From Nautiliaceae bacterium (GTDB lineage Bacteria; Campylobacterota; Campylobacteria; Campylobacterales; Nautiliaceae), in NCBI GenBank assembly GCA_027035735.1, contig JALVUH010000122.1, positions 1 to 29,535 of the forward strand: 29,535 nucleotides of DNA. Reading direction: 5' to 3'. The notes under the pieces are model-generated. The model was not told the origin of the DNA. It did no database searches and saw only the letters and a list, made by a program, of their open reading frames with translations. Position numbers and translations under genes: made by a program. Of the stretch, positions 1 to 7,340 are shown in pieces (the stretch's first letter is position 1; the number at the start of each line of letters is the position of its first letter).

Positions 1-285
1 ATTTTAGAAGAGATTCCAGAAAATTGGTATAAGACAAAAGCCCTTTTAGGTGTTGCAGAAAATGGAGCTGTATGGATTGATGAATATGTTAAAGAACTAT
101 TTTTAAGTGAAAATGTAGCTATTATTTTAGATAAAAATTCAATTGTTGAAACAATGATTGAAGCAATGGATTTTATAAACACTCCAGGAGTTTTCATCTC
201 AGGTCCTAGTAAAACTGCTGATGTTGAAAGCTTTTTAGTTTATGGAGCTCATGGACCTATTAAACTTGGAGTCTATTTAATTTAA
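1..285 (+). CDS. LUD-domain protein (LutC/YkgG type), 3' end only
   Basis: The open frame enters from the left edge and stops with TAA at 283-285, leaving 94 residues of the C-terminus. Visible motifs are AENGAVW near the start and SGPSKTADVE followed by GAHGP near the end, which are the signature of the LUD domain found in LutC/YkgG proteins. In characterised LutABC systems this subunit belongs to an iron-sulfur lactate-oxidising complex. The start codon and upstream partners lie outside the window, so pathway membership cannot be checked. Its stop directly abuts the stop of the convergent diguanylate cyclase gene with no spacer. The family call is firm; the substrate is inferred from family only. 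Confidence 0.8.
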   Translation: MLEEIPENWYKTKALLGVAENGAVWIDEYVKELFLSENVAIILDKNSIVETMIEAMDFINTPGVFISGPSKTADVESFLVYGAHGPIKLGVYLI

Positions 286-993
286 TTATCTATATTCTAC
301 TCTATTTCTTCCTTTATTTTTAGCTTCATATAAAGCTTCATCTGCTCTTTGAATTAAAGAAAATAAAGAATCACTTTTACTAGCAGTAGTAATTCCGATG
401 CTTATAGTTATATTAATTTTTTGATTATTAAAAATAAATTGATGATTTTGAATATTTTCTCTAATTCTCTCAGCTAATCTCATAGCTCCACTTAATTTCG
501 TATTAGGTAATACTACTATAAATTCTTCACCTCCAAATCTTCCACAAAAATCTGATTTTCTTATTGTATTTTTGATGATATTAGCAACTTCTTTTAAAAC
601 ATAATCTCCTGCTAAATGACCATATGTATCATTTACTTTTTTAAAAAAATCAATATCAAGCATCATAACAGATAAAGGAAAACCATATCTTAAAAACTCT
701 TCAAGAAATTTTTCTGTTAATAATTCTATACCTTTTTTGTTATAACATTTTGTAAGAGGATCTAAAACGGACTCTTTTTTCAAATCTTCTACAAGCTTAT
801 CTATTCCTTTAAACTTATCAATGATATATTCTCCATTATTTTTAATAGCCCAATACTCTTCATTATTTTCTTGTAATTTAGTGTAAGCTCTCCCTTTGAT
901 ATTTTTTTCAAAATATTCTTTATCCAAAAAAGGCAATTCAGTTTTTATTTCTATATTATCTCCAAAATCTTTAATAATTCCTTTAACGTCCAA
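286..993 (-). CDS. GGDEF diguanylate cyclase, likely output of the RsbR/RsbT-like module
   Basis: A 235-residue protein with a C-terminal GGDEF domain (about residues 72-233). The catalytic signature is GGEEF at 154-158, and the metal-binding region MLDIDFFK is at 111-118. A product-inhibition I-site RKSD (145-148) sits five residues before GGEEF, so it should make c-di-GMP from GTP with feedback control. The first 70 residues match no domain I recognise, have no membrane segment, and could be the input surface. The start is TTG, supported by GGAG seven nt upstream and by an 11-nt overlap with the STAS gene; no ATG exists before residue 110. It is the last gene of the three-gene minus-strand operon. 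In Moorella a diguanylate cyclase likewise follows stressosome genes, so control by the upstream ATPase is a reasonable inference. Confidence 0.93.
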   Translation of the reverse strand: MDVKGIIKDFGDNIEIKTELPFLDKEYFEKNIKGRAYTKLQENNEEYWAIKNNGEYIIDKFKGIDKLVEDLKKESVLDPLTKCYNKKGIELLTEKFLEEFLRYGFPLSVMMLDIDFFKKVNDTYGHLAGDYVLKEVANIIKNTIRKSDFCGRFGGEEFIVVLPNTKLSGAMRLAERIRENIQNHQFIFNNQKINITISIGITTASKSDSLFSLIQRADEALYEAKNKGRNRVEYR

Positions 994-1768
994 GAATATA
1001 CTCCATTGCTTTTTTTGTAGTTGAAAATGTTTTTATATCTCCTAAAGATATATCAAGATGAGTTAAATTTTTAGCAATTGCTGGAGTAATGCCTGTTAGA
1101 TAAACATTAGCTCCCATAAAATGAACTGCATTATTAAGTTTTATAATTTGTCTAGTAACTTCACTATTTACATCATAAATTGCTCCAATATCAACTATTA
1201 CATGTTCAATATCACTTTTATCAAGTTTATCTAAGACTTTGTCTATGATTTTCAATATTCTATTTGAATCAAGGTTTCCTACAATTGAAATCATAATAAC
1301 TTTATCCCATATTTCACTAATAGGGGCTTCTCTTTCTTCTAATTCATTTAACATAGATTGATTAATTTGTTTATTTTTTTCTAGAAGCTCTATTATAATT
1401 TTTGAAGTCAAGCTCTCAAAAAAAGATGTAATTTTAAAAGTTATATCAAAATTAAAATATCCTTTTTCATTAAGCTTTTTAAGAATAGGAAATTTCAAAT
1501 AACAAGTATATACACTATTTTTGAAATTAAAAAATTTATCTTCACCTTTTATTTCAATCACTTTTTCCAAGAAATGCTTAAGAGCCTCTGCTTGCGGAGA
1601 ATTAGGATCTAAGTCACTATCAATACACTCTTCAAAAAAACTCAAAAAATCATCATAATATCTATATTCATCATTTTTCTCTTCATCTGGAAAAAGTTCT
1701 ATCCAATACTGAATTAAATCTTCACTCTCTTTTTCTATAATCTCTTTTAAAATTTTTTTATAATCCAT
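983..1768 (-). CDS. RsbR-like stressosome protein (helical sensor domain plus STAS)
   Basis: A 261-residue soluble protein. Residues 145-260 form a STAS domain of the RsbR/RsbS type: EREAPISEIWDKV, then IGNLDS-like VGNLDS (163-168), IVDIGAIYDVNSEV (191-204) and MGANVYLTGITPAIA (218-232). Ser202 in DVNS lines up with the first phosphorylated Thr of B. subtilis RsbR (VVDT region), by eye. The N-terminal 140 residues are acidic and predicted helical, resembling the RsbR N-terminal sensor domains, possibly the RsbRD type; no haem- or flavin-binding motif is evident. ATG is preceded by AGGAG six nt upstream. The gene overlaps its neighbours by 11 nt on each side. In the known systems such proteins sequester an RsbT ATPase until phosphorylated. 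No separate RsbS-like single-domain STAS gene is present here. Confidence 0.88.
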   Translation of the reverse strand: MDYKKILKEIIEKESEDLIQYWIELFPDEEKNDEYRYYDDFLSFFEECIDSDLDPNSPQAEALKHFLEKVIEIKGEDKFFNFKNSVYTCYLKFPILKKLNEKGYFNFDITFKITSFFESLTSKIIIELLEKNKQINQSMLNELEEREAPISEIWDKVIMISIVGNLDSNRILKIIDKVLDKLDKSDIEHVIVDIGAIYDVNSEVTRQIIKLNNAVHFMGANVYLTGITPAIAKNLTHLDISLGDIKTFSTTKKAMEYILGR

Positions 1769-2705
1769 TTGATACTCCTATTAGGGTTTTATCATCTTTT
1801 TCTTCACTAAAAAAAATACCCCCTATTACACTTAGATAAATACTATCAGTTTCTTTTAATATATTATACATAATATTTCTCTCAATACCATCGGTTGTTA
1901 CAAATATTTCTTTAAAATTATCAAATTTAAATTTTGAAGCAGAAGAAAAAGCTTCCCCTAAAATTCCTTCTTTAAATGAATGAACATTAATATCATTTTC
2001 TTTAACAAAAATTTTATTTGAACCAACACCACAAATATTTACTCCAAATTTTGAAATTTCCAAAATAGATAAAACAACCCCTCTTAAATCATTTTTTTCA
2101 ATAAATATATGCAGTTTTTCAAAAAATTCATCAATCAATAAACAAGAAAATATATTACTCATAATAAAATTTTTTATCTTTAAAGCACTTAAATACGCTT
2201 TTCTTCCATGCCCACTTACATCTCCTAAAATAATATATTTTCCTTTTTCTAATACAAAATCACCACCATAAGGCAAATCAAGATAATTCTTTGTAAGATA
2301 AACAATATTTTTTTCTTTTTTGGGTCTAATTAAAATTACACTCCCATGAATATATTTACTTTTTAAACTTAAAATTTCCAATTTATATTTATCATTTTGT
2401 GAAAGCTGATAAAGTCCAAGCCCCAAAGTCTTTTTTGAAGAGGTTCCTTTTTTTAAAGCCCAGTCTATATCCTCTATCCCCTCACCCCTATCAAGCGCTG
2501 CCAATAAAAAATCATTCTCTTCTTTTAAAAGCCAAATTTCTCCCTTTTTAGGATATTTTAAAATATTTGTTCCAAGCTCCATTAATGCAAACAAAAAAAA
2601 GCTACTATTTAAAAAATTTTTATATTTAAAAAAATTTTTTAAATCATTTTTAGCAAAAATTAAATCACTATCACAAGAAATTTTATATTGTTTTATTAAT
2701 TCCAT
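1758..2705 (-). CDS. RsbT-like HATPase fused to RsbX/SpoIIE-type PP2C phosphatase
   Basis: A 315-residue protein with two domains. Residues 1-128 are a GHKL ATPase of the RsbT/RsbW type: N-box MELGTN (42-47), G1 box DRGEGI (72-77), G2 box TLGLGL (93-98). Residues 140-315 are a SpoIIE/RsbX-type PP2C phosphatase with all expected metal aspartates: GGDF (D149), GDVSGHG (D162), TTDGIE (D272) and DDKTL (D305). In Bacilli these functions are separate proteins: RsbT phosphorylates RsbR/RsbS and RsbX removes the phosphates. Here both opposing activities are in one chain. The open frame extends 105 codons further upstream, but that part runs antisense into the divergent nfu gene and is not protein-like, so the ATG at 2705 is preferred. 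No clear Shine-Dalgarno precedes it; a TATAAT lies about 20 nt upstream. Confidence 0.87.
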   Translation of the reverse strand: MELIKQYKISCDSDLIFAKNDLKNFFKYKNFLNSSFFLFALMELGTNILKYPKKGEIWLLKEENDFLLAALDRGEGIEDIDWALKKGTSSKKTLGLGLYQLSQNDKYKLEILSLKSKYIHGSVILIRPKKEKNIVYLTKNYLDLPYGGDFVLEKGKYIILGDVSGHGRKAYLSALKIKNFIMSNIFSCLLIDEFFEKLHIFIEKNDLRGVVLSILEISKFGVNICGVGSNKIFVKENDINVHSFKEGILGEAFSSASKFKFDNFKEIFVTTDGIERNIMYNILKETDSIYLSVIGGIFFSEEKDDKTLIGVSNGL

Positions 2706-2723
2706 ATCAACTTTTTTCTTGCC

Positions 2724-2729
2724 ATTATA
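2724..2729 (-). promoter_or_regulatory. -10 box for the ATPase-phosphatase/STAS/GGDEF operon
   Basis: A perfect TATAAT on the minus strand in the 61-bp divergent gap between this operon and nfu. The predicted transcription start near 2717 leaves a leader of only about 12 nt and no strong Shine-Dalgarno. No clear -35 box is seen, as is usual for housekeeping promoters in this phylum. Confidence 0.5.
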
Positions 2730-2741
2730 CAAAATTTTAGA

Positions 2742-2747
2742 TATATT
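2742..2747 (+). promoter_or_regulatory. -10 box for nfu and possibly the glycosylation operon
   Basis: TATATT on the plus strand, about 20 nt before the nfu ATG and back-to-back with the minus-strand TATAAT. It would give a leader of roughly 13 nt containing AAAAGG. Assignment rests on sequence and position only. Confidence 0.4.
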
Positions 2748-2766
2748 AAAATAAAAAAGGATTTTC

Positions 2767-3042
2767 ATGGAAAAAAAATTTGAAGAAATGAATATAAAAG
2801 AAAAAATTGAAGCAATAGAAGAAGTGCTTAAAAAAGATATTATGCCTATGCTTGCATTTGATGGAGGATATGCAGAAATTGTAGATGTAAGAGAAGGAAA
2901 TAACGACGAAACACATGTATTTATAAGATATGGTGGTGCTTGTGCTGCGTGTTCTTCTGCTGGAGGTGCAACTCTTTTTGCTATTGAAGAAACTCTTAGA
3001 AAAAGACTTAATACTGACAAAATAAGGGTTTTTCCAGTATAA
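2767..3042 (+). CDS. Nfu-type iron-sulfur scaffold (NifU C-terminal domain)
   Basis: A 91-residue protein that is essentially one NifU C-terminal domain. The key motif is GGACAACSSAGGATL, with the cluster-binding CxxC at Cys59 and Cys62, preceded by the usual DGG (32-34) stretch. Such small Nfu proteins carry or transfer Fe-S clusters to apo-enzymes; clients in this window could include aconitase B, but nothing in the sequence shows a specific client. The ATG is preceded by AAAAGG at good spacing. It lies 18 bp upstream of the GT39 gene in the same direction and may be co-transcribed with it, though no functional link is obvious. Confidence 0.92.
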   Translation: MEKKFEEMNIKEKIEAIEEVLKKDIMPMLAFDGGYAEIVDVREGNNDETHVFIRYGGACAACSSAGGATLFAIEETLRKRLNTDKIRVFPV

Positions 3043-3060
3043 TTTCAAAAAAGGCTTTTG

Positions 3061-4620
3061 ATGTCAACAAAAACTCTTAAAATTTTTCTTTTTCTTGCAA
3101 TACTTATAAATTTTTATTTGACTTTAACTCTTACTCCCTTATTTAATCTTGATGAAGGAGCTTTTAGCGAAGCTACAAGGGAGATGTTTTTAAATCACAA
3201 CTTTATTACAACTTACCTTAATGGTCATTTAAGATTTGATAAGCCCATTTTAATTTATTGGCTTCAAGCAATATCCACTATTATTTTCGGATTTAATGAA
3301 TTTGCTCTTCGCTTACCAAGTGCAATCGCTGCTACTTTATGGGCATTAGGAATCTATTTTTTTACCAAAAAACTTTTTAATGAAAAAAATGCAATTTTTG
3401 CATCATTTTTTATGGTCAGTGCTCTTCAAATAGGACTTATTGCAAAAGCTGCTATTGCTGATAGTCTTCTTAATATGTTTATTGCTTTTTCTATGTTTAG
3501 TCTTTATATTTATTTGAAAGAAAAGAAAGAAAAATATCTTCTTTTATCATTTGCTTTTATTGGTTTTGGATTTTTGACAAAAGGTCCAGTTGCCATTTTA
3601 ATACCTTTAGCTACTTATTTTATTTATGCATTAATCAAAAAAGAATTCAAACAATTTTTTAAAGATGTATTCAACATAAAAGGAATAATAATTTTTCTTA
3701 TAATAGCTCTTCCTTGGTATTTAGCAGAATATCACCAAGAAGGAATGAAATTTATTAAAGGATTTTTTCTAAAACAGAATATAAAAAGATTTGATACAAG
3801 CTTTGAACATCACAAAGGAAGTCTATTTTATTACATTCCTGTTATATTAATAGGGCTTCTTCCTTGGACCAGTTTATTTTTAAAATATTTATATAAACTC
3901 AAATCTCTTTTTACAATTGAAAAAAATTTTATTTTATTTGGAAGTATATGGTTTTTCTTTGTATTTTCATTTTTTTCTCTATCAGGAACAAAACTACCTC
4001 ATTATGTAATTTATGGATATACTCCACTTTTTATATTTATGGCTTTAGTGTTTAAGCAAATAAAAAGTGAATTTCTTTTTTCTCTTCCTTTTATTTTATT
4101 TGTTATTACATTATTAATTTTACCATTCTTCTTAAAAGATAATTTATCTCATTTTGATGATTTTACAAGAGTTGCAATTCTTACGCTTTATCCATTTTTT
4201 AATAAATTTTATTTTGGGATATTAGGTTTTATTTTAATAATTTCCATTTTTAATTATGGCAAAGAAATAAAAAGTTTAATTCTTGGATTTAGTATGATAT
4301 TTATCTTAAATTATGTAGGATGGATTTATGCACATGTTAGAGCTATACCTGTAAAAGAAGCTGCCATTTATGTAAAAAAACACCACATAAAAAAAGTTGT
4401 AATGTATCATTTAAACACTCCTTCGTTTGATGTTTATGCAAAAATGCTTGTAGAAAAAAGATATCCAAAAGTAGGAGATATAGTCCTCACAAAAGTTACA
4501 GACCTTAAAAAATTCAATTATGAACTTTTATTTAAAAAAGGCGTTATAGCTTTAATAAAAATAAAACCAAAAGAGAAAATAAAAGAGCCTTTTAATTACA
4601 AAAAGGATAGAAGAGGATGA
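3061..4620 (+). CDS. GT39-family (ArnT/PMT-like) membrane glycosyltransferase
   Basis: A 519-residue polytopic membrane protein. After a first membrane segment (about residues 8-27) comes NLDEGAFSEATREM with the Asp-Glu pair at 31-32, the catalytic signature of ArnT/PMT-type enzymes, then RFDKPILIYWLQA. Many further hydrophobic segments follow, with a short soluble C-terminal tail after about residue 430. Family members move a sugar from a polyprenyl-phosphate donor to lipid A, protein or another periplasmic acceptor. ATG at 3061 is chosen over a TTG one codon earlier because AAGG sits at the right spacing. It overlaps the flavoprotein gene by 4 nt (ATGA) and is followed by a GT2 enzyme that could make its donor. 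Acceptor and sugar are unknown. Confidence 0.9.
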   Translation: MSTKTLKIFLFLAILINFYLTLTLTPLFNLDEGAFSEATREMFLNHNFITTYLNGHLRFDKPILIYWLQAISTIIFGFNEFALRLPSAIAATLWALGIYFFTKKLFNEKNAIFASFFMVSALQIGLIAKAAIADSLLNMFIAFSMFSLYIYLKEKKEKYLLLSFAFIGFGFLTKGPVAILIPLATYFIYALIKKEFKQFFKDVFNIKGIIIFLIIALPWYLAEYHQEGMKFIKGFFLKQNIKRFDTSFEHHKGSLFYYIPVILIGLLPWTSLFLKYLYKLKSLFTIEKNFILFGSIWFFFVFSFFSLSGTKLPHYVIYGYTPLFIFMALVFKQIKSEFLFSLPFILFVITLLILPFFLKDNLSHFDDFTRVAILTLYPFFNKFYFGILGFILIISIFNYGKEIKSLILGFSMIFILNYVGWIYAHVRAIPVKEAAIYVKKHHIKKVVMYHLNTPSFDVYAKMLVEKRYPKVGDIVLTKVTDLKKFNYELLFKKGVIALIKIKPKEKIKEPFNYKKDRRG

Positions 4621-5597
4621 AAATCTTAGTTATAGGAGGAGGTCCTGCTGGAGCTACCGCTGGAAGATTATTAGCTAAAGATTTTGATGTAACTTTAATT
4701 CAAGATAGAGATTGGGATAAACCATGCGGAGGAGGAACTAAAAGTAAAATATTTAATGAATTTCAAATTCCAAATGATATTATAAAACATCAATTAGATT
4801 ATGTTTTAGTAAGATATAAAAATGAACAAATAAAAATAGATTTAAAAGGTAAAAATTTAAGTATTGTAATAAGAGAGGAATTTGATAAAACATTAAGAAA
4901 TTTAGCCCAAAAAGCAGGAGCAAAAGTTATTTATGGAAAGTTTAAAGGATTTGAAAATAAAAAAGCTATAATAAAAATAAATAATGAAAAAATTTTATTT
5001 GATTTTGATATTTTAATTGCAGCAGATGGAGTAAATTCATCTGTTAGAAAAGCTATAAATTTACCTCCAGTTCCAAAAATAATTACTCATTATGCAAGAA
5101 TTGACGAATATAAAGTTAAAACTTGCGAATTTTTCTTTGATAGAAAACTTGGAGGAGATTATTATGCTTGGGCTTTCCCACATGAGAATAAAACTCATAT
5201 AGGAAGCGTTGGAGAGAATTTTAAGAATTTATGTGATTATCTTGGTATAAATGTAAAACCAAAAGGCTATTTTATTCCTACATGGCAAGAAAATATACAA
5301 ATGCAAAAAGAGAATATTTATTTTGTAGGAGATGCGGCAGGACATGTAATGCCTCTAAGTTTTGAAGGGATTTATTATGCAATTAAATCAGCAGAAATTT
5401 TAGCTAATTCAATTAAAAATAATTTAAACTATCCAAATGAATGGAATAAAAGATTTGCTAAAGAATTTAAATTTATGAAAACATTAGAAAATATAATAAA
5501 AAAACCTATTCTTAGAGATTTAATGATAAAAGCACAAAAATTTAATACAATTCAAAATATAAGTGTAAATTTGTGGCTTGGAAAGGGATTTAAATGA
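4617..5597 (+). CDS. Geranylgeranyl-reductase-family FAD oxidoreductase
   Basis: A 326-residue flavoprotein. The N-terminal dinucleotide-binding motif VIGGGPAGATAGRLL (5-19) is followed by CGGGTK (37-42). The FAD motifs ADGVNSSVR (136-144) and VGDAAGHVMPLSFEG (237-251) are present, and YYAWAFP (182-188) matches the YxWxFP motif of the geranylgeranyl reductase family. Such enzymes saturate isoprenoid chains of lipids or chlorophyll precursors. Here the gene sits between two polyprenyl-phosphate-dependent glycosyltransferases with 4-nt overlaps on both sides. A plausible but unproven job is to reduce part of the polyprenyl carrier, giving a dolichol-like lipid. Alternatively it is a general FAD monooxygenase-like reductase that happens to be co-transcribed. 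Confidence 0.85.
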   Translation: MKILVIGGGPAGATAGRLLAKDFDVTLIQDRDWDKPCGGGTKSKIFNEFQIPNDIIKHQLDYVLVRYKNEQIKIDLKGKNLSIVIREEFDKTLRNLAQKAGAKVIYGKFKGFENKKAIIKINNEKILFDFDILIAADGVNSSVRKAINLPPVPKIITHYARIDEYKVKTCEFFFDRKLGGDYYAWAFPHENKTHIGSVGENFKNLCDYLGINVKPKGYFIPTWQENIQMQKENIYFVGDAAGHVMPLSFEGIYYAIKSAEILANSIKNNLNYPNEWNKRFAKEFKFMKTLENIIKKPILRDLMIKAQKFNTIQNISVNLWLGKGFK

Positions 5598-6538
5598 AGA
5601 TTTCAGTAGTTGTTCCACTAATGAACGAAGAAGAAAATGTAAAATATTTAATTGAAGAAGTTGATAAAGCTCTTAAAGATTATGATTATGAGCTTATTTT
5701 AGTAGATGATGGAAGTACAGACAATACTGTAGAAGAAATAAAAAAACATATGAACGATAAAACAAAACTAGTAATCCTTAACAGAAACTATGGACAAACC
5801 TCAGCAATGGCAGCAGGTATTGAAGTAGCAAGTGGAGATGTAATTGTAACGATTGATGGTGATTTACAAAATGACCCACGAGATATCCCTATGATGATAG
5901 AAAAACTAAATGAAGGGTATGATGTAGTTGCTGGAATTAGAGCTAAAAGAAAAGACGAACCTTTTAGAAAATTTTTAAGTAAAGTCGCTAATAAAATTAT
6001 TAGAAAAGTTACAAATGTTCATATTACTGATTATGGTTGCACATTAAAAGTTTTCAAAAAAGATGTAGCAAAAAATCTTGGGCTTTATGGAGAACTTCAT
6101 AGATTTATTCCAATACTTGCTAGTATGTATGGAGCAAAAATTACAGAAGTTCCTGTTAGACATCATGAAAGAAAATATGGAAAAAGTAAATATGGATTTA
6201 ATAGAACATTTAAAGTTATAAGTGATTTGATGTATTTAGTATTTATGCAACGTTTTGGTCAAAGACCTATGCACTTTTTTGGAACAGTAGGTTTTTTAAT
6301 GTTTAGTTTTGGAGCTTTAATTGATTTTTATCTTTTAATTTTAAAACTTTTTGGAGAAAATATTGGAAACAGACCTCTTTTAACACTTGGAACAATGCTA
6401 ATTTTAGGCGGTATTCAATTGATTACTACAGGATTTTTAGCCGAAATTATGATAAGAACTTATTATGAATCTCAAGGCAAAAAACCTTATAAAATAAAAG
6501 AAATTATAACTTATGAAAAAAATAAAACTTCTAATTAA
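5594..6538 (+). CDS. GT2 polyprenyl-phosphate glycosyltransferase (ArnC/GtrB/DPM1-like)
   Basis: A 314-residue protein with a cytoplasmic GT-A domain followed by two membrane segments (about 226-249 and 262-287). Motifs: VVPLMNEEENV (6-16), VDDGSTD (37-43), the DxD-type IDGDLQNDP (87-95), DYGCTLKVF (146-154) and the basic RHHERKYGKSKYG (189-201), all typical of ArnC, GtrB and dolichol-phosphate mannose synthases. These enzymes load one sugar from a nucleotide donor onto polyprenyl phosphate. It overlaps the reductase gene by 4 nt and the next gene by 26 nt. Its product would be a suitable donor for the GT39 enzyme three genes upstream. The sugar cannot be read from sequence. Confidence 0.93.
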   Translation: MKISVVVPLMNEEENVKYLIEEVDKALKDYDYELILVDDGSTDNTVEEIKKHMNDKTKLVILNRNYGQTSAMAAGIEVASGDVIVTIDGDLQNDPRDIPMMIEKLNEGYDVVAGIRAKRKDEPFRKFLSKVANKIIRKVTNVHITDYGCTLKVFKKDVAKNLGLYGELHRFIPILASMYGAKITEVPVRHHERKYGKSKYGFNRTFKVISDLMYLVFMQRFGQRPMHFFGTVGFLMFSFGALIDFYLLILKLFGENIGNRPLLTLGTMLILGGIQLITTGFLAEIMIRTYYESQGKKPYKIKEIITYEKNKTSN

Positions 6539-7340
6539 AATCCTTTTTATTATTTTTGCTTTTTTTTGGATTTTTCATAAAATTCCTTTAAATGAATTTA
6601 AAAATATAAAAATCCAAAATCCTCTTTTTTTAATATTAGCTTTTATTTTTTATAATTTATCTCAAATAATATCCACTAAAAGAATAGATACTTATTTAAA
6701 AAATATACAAATTAATATGAAATTCAAAAAACAATTAATCCTTTATTATCTTGGAATGTTTTATAATACTTTGCTTCCTGGTGGTATTGGAGGAGATGCG
6801 TATAAAGCTTTTAAATATCAAAAAGAATTCAAAACAGGATACAAAAAAATCATAAAAGCTCTTTTAGTTGATAGACTCTCAGGCCTATTTGCTATATTTT
6901 TACTTTTAGGAATTTTGTCTTTTTTTACCTCAATAAAATATGCATTTTTTTTAAGTTTACTATTATTTACCCCGTTTATTTTATTTTTTTTACATAAAAT
7001 TTTTTTTATAGAATTTAAAGCATCTTTTCTTAAAAGTTTTTTATATTCACTTATTATTCAAACATTACAATTACTCACATTTATATCAATTTTAATTAGC
7101 CTTGGAATAGATTACAAACTTATTGATTTATCAATTCTTTTTTTTATTTCATCAATTATAAGCGTAATTCCTATAAGTATCGGAGGAATAGGTCTTAGAG
7201 AGCTTACATTTTTATACGGATGTGAATTAATAAATCTTAATCCAGCTCCGGTTATAATAGCTGGATTTTTATTTTTTGTTATAAATTTATTATCAAGCCT
7301 TATTGGAGGAATTTTTATTTTAAAGGAGAAATATGTTTAA
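6513..7340 (+). CDS. YbhN/AglD-like flippase-domain membrane protein (UPF0104)
   Basis: A 275-residue protein with about seven or eight hydrophobic segments. Conserved stretches of the lysylphosphatidylglycerol synthase transmembrane/UPF0104 family are seen: LLPGGIGGDAYKAFKY (residues about 88-103), ALLVDRLSG (117-125) and VIPISIGGIGLREL (218-231). Relatives such as AglD and YbhN act near lipid-linked sugars or polar lipids, and roles as flippase or membrane glycosylation factor have been suggested. Its place after the ArnC-like enzyme suggests it moves or handles the polyprenyl-phosphate sugar. The start overlaps the end of the GT2 gene by 26 nt, and an 8-nt overlap joins it to the CysM-like gene. 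Confidence 0.82.
   Translation: MKKIKLLIKILFIIFAFFWIFHKIPLNEFKNIKIQNPLFLILAFIFYNLSQIISTKRIDTYLKNIQINMKFKKQLILYYLGMFYNTLLPGGIGGDAYKAFKYQKEFKTGYKKIIKALLVDRLSGLFAIFLLLGILSFFTSIKYAFFLSLLLFTPFILFFLHKIFFIEFKASFLKSFLYSLIIQTLQLLTFISILISLGIDYKLIDLSILFFISSIISVIPISIGGIGLRELTFLYGCELINLNPAPVIIAGFLFFVINLLSSLIGGIFILKEKYV

Noticed and set aside
2706..3020. 105-codon upstream extension of the ATPase-phosphatase frame
   Set aside because: It is antisense to nfu, Ser/Phe-rich and shadow-like, and crosses the divergent promoter region; the conserved domain begins right at the ATG at 2705.
2746..3048. 100-aa minus-strand open frame
   Set aside because: Phe/Ser/Tyr-rich shadow of nfu with no ribosome site or domain.
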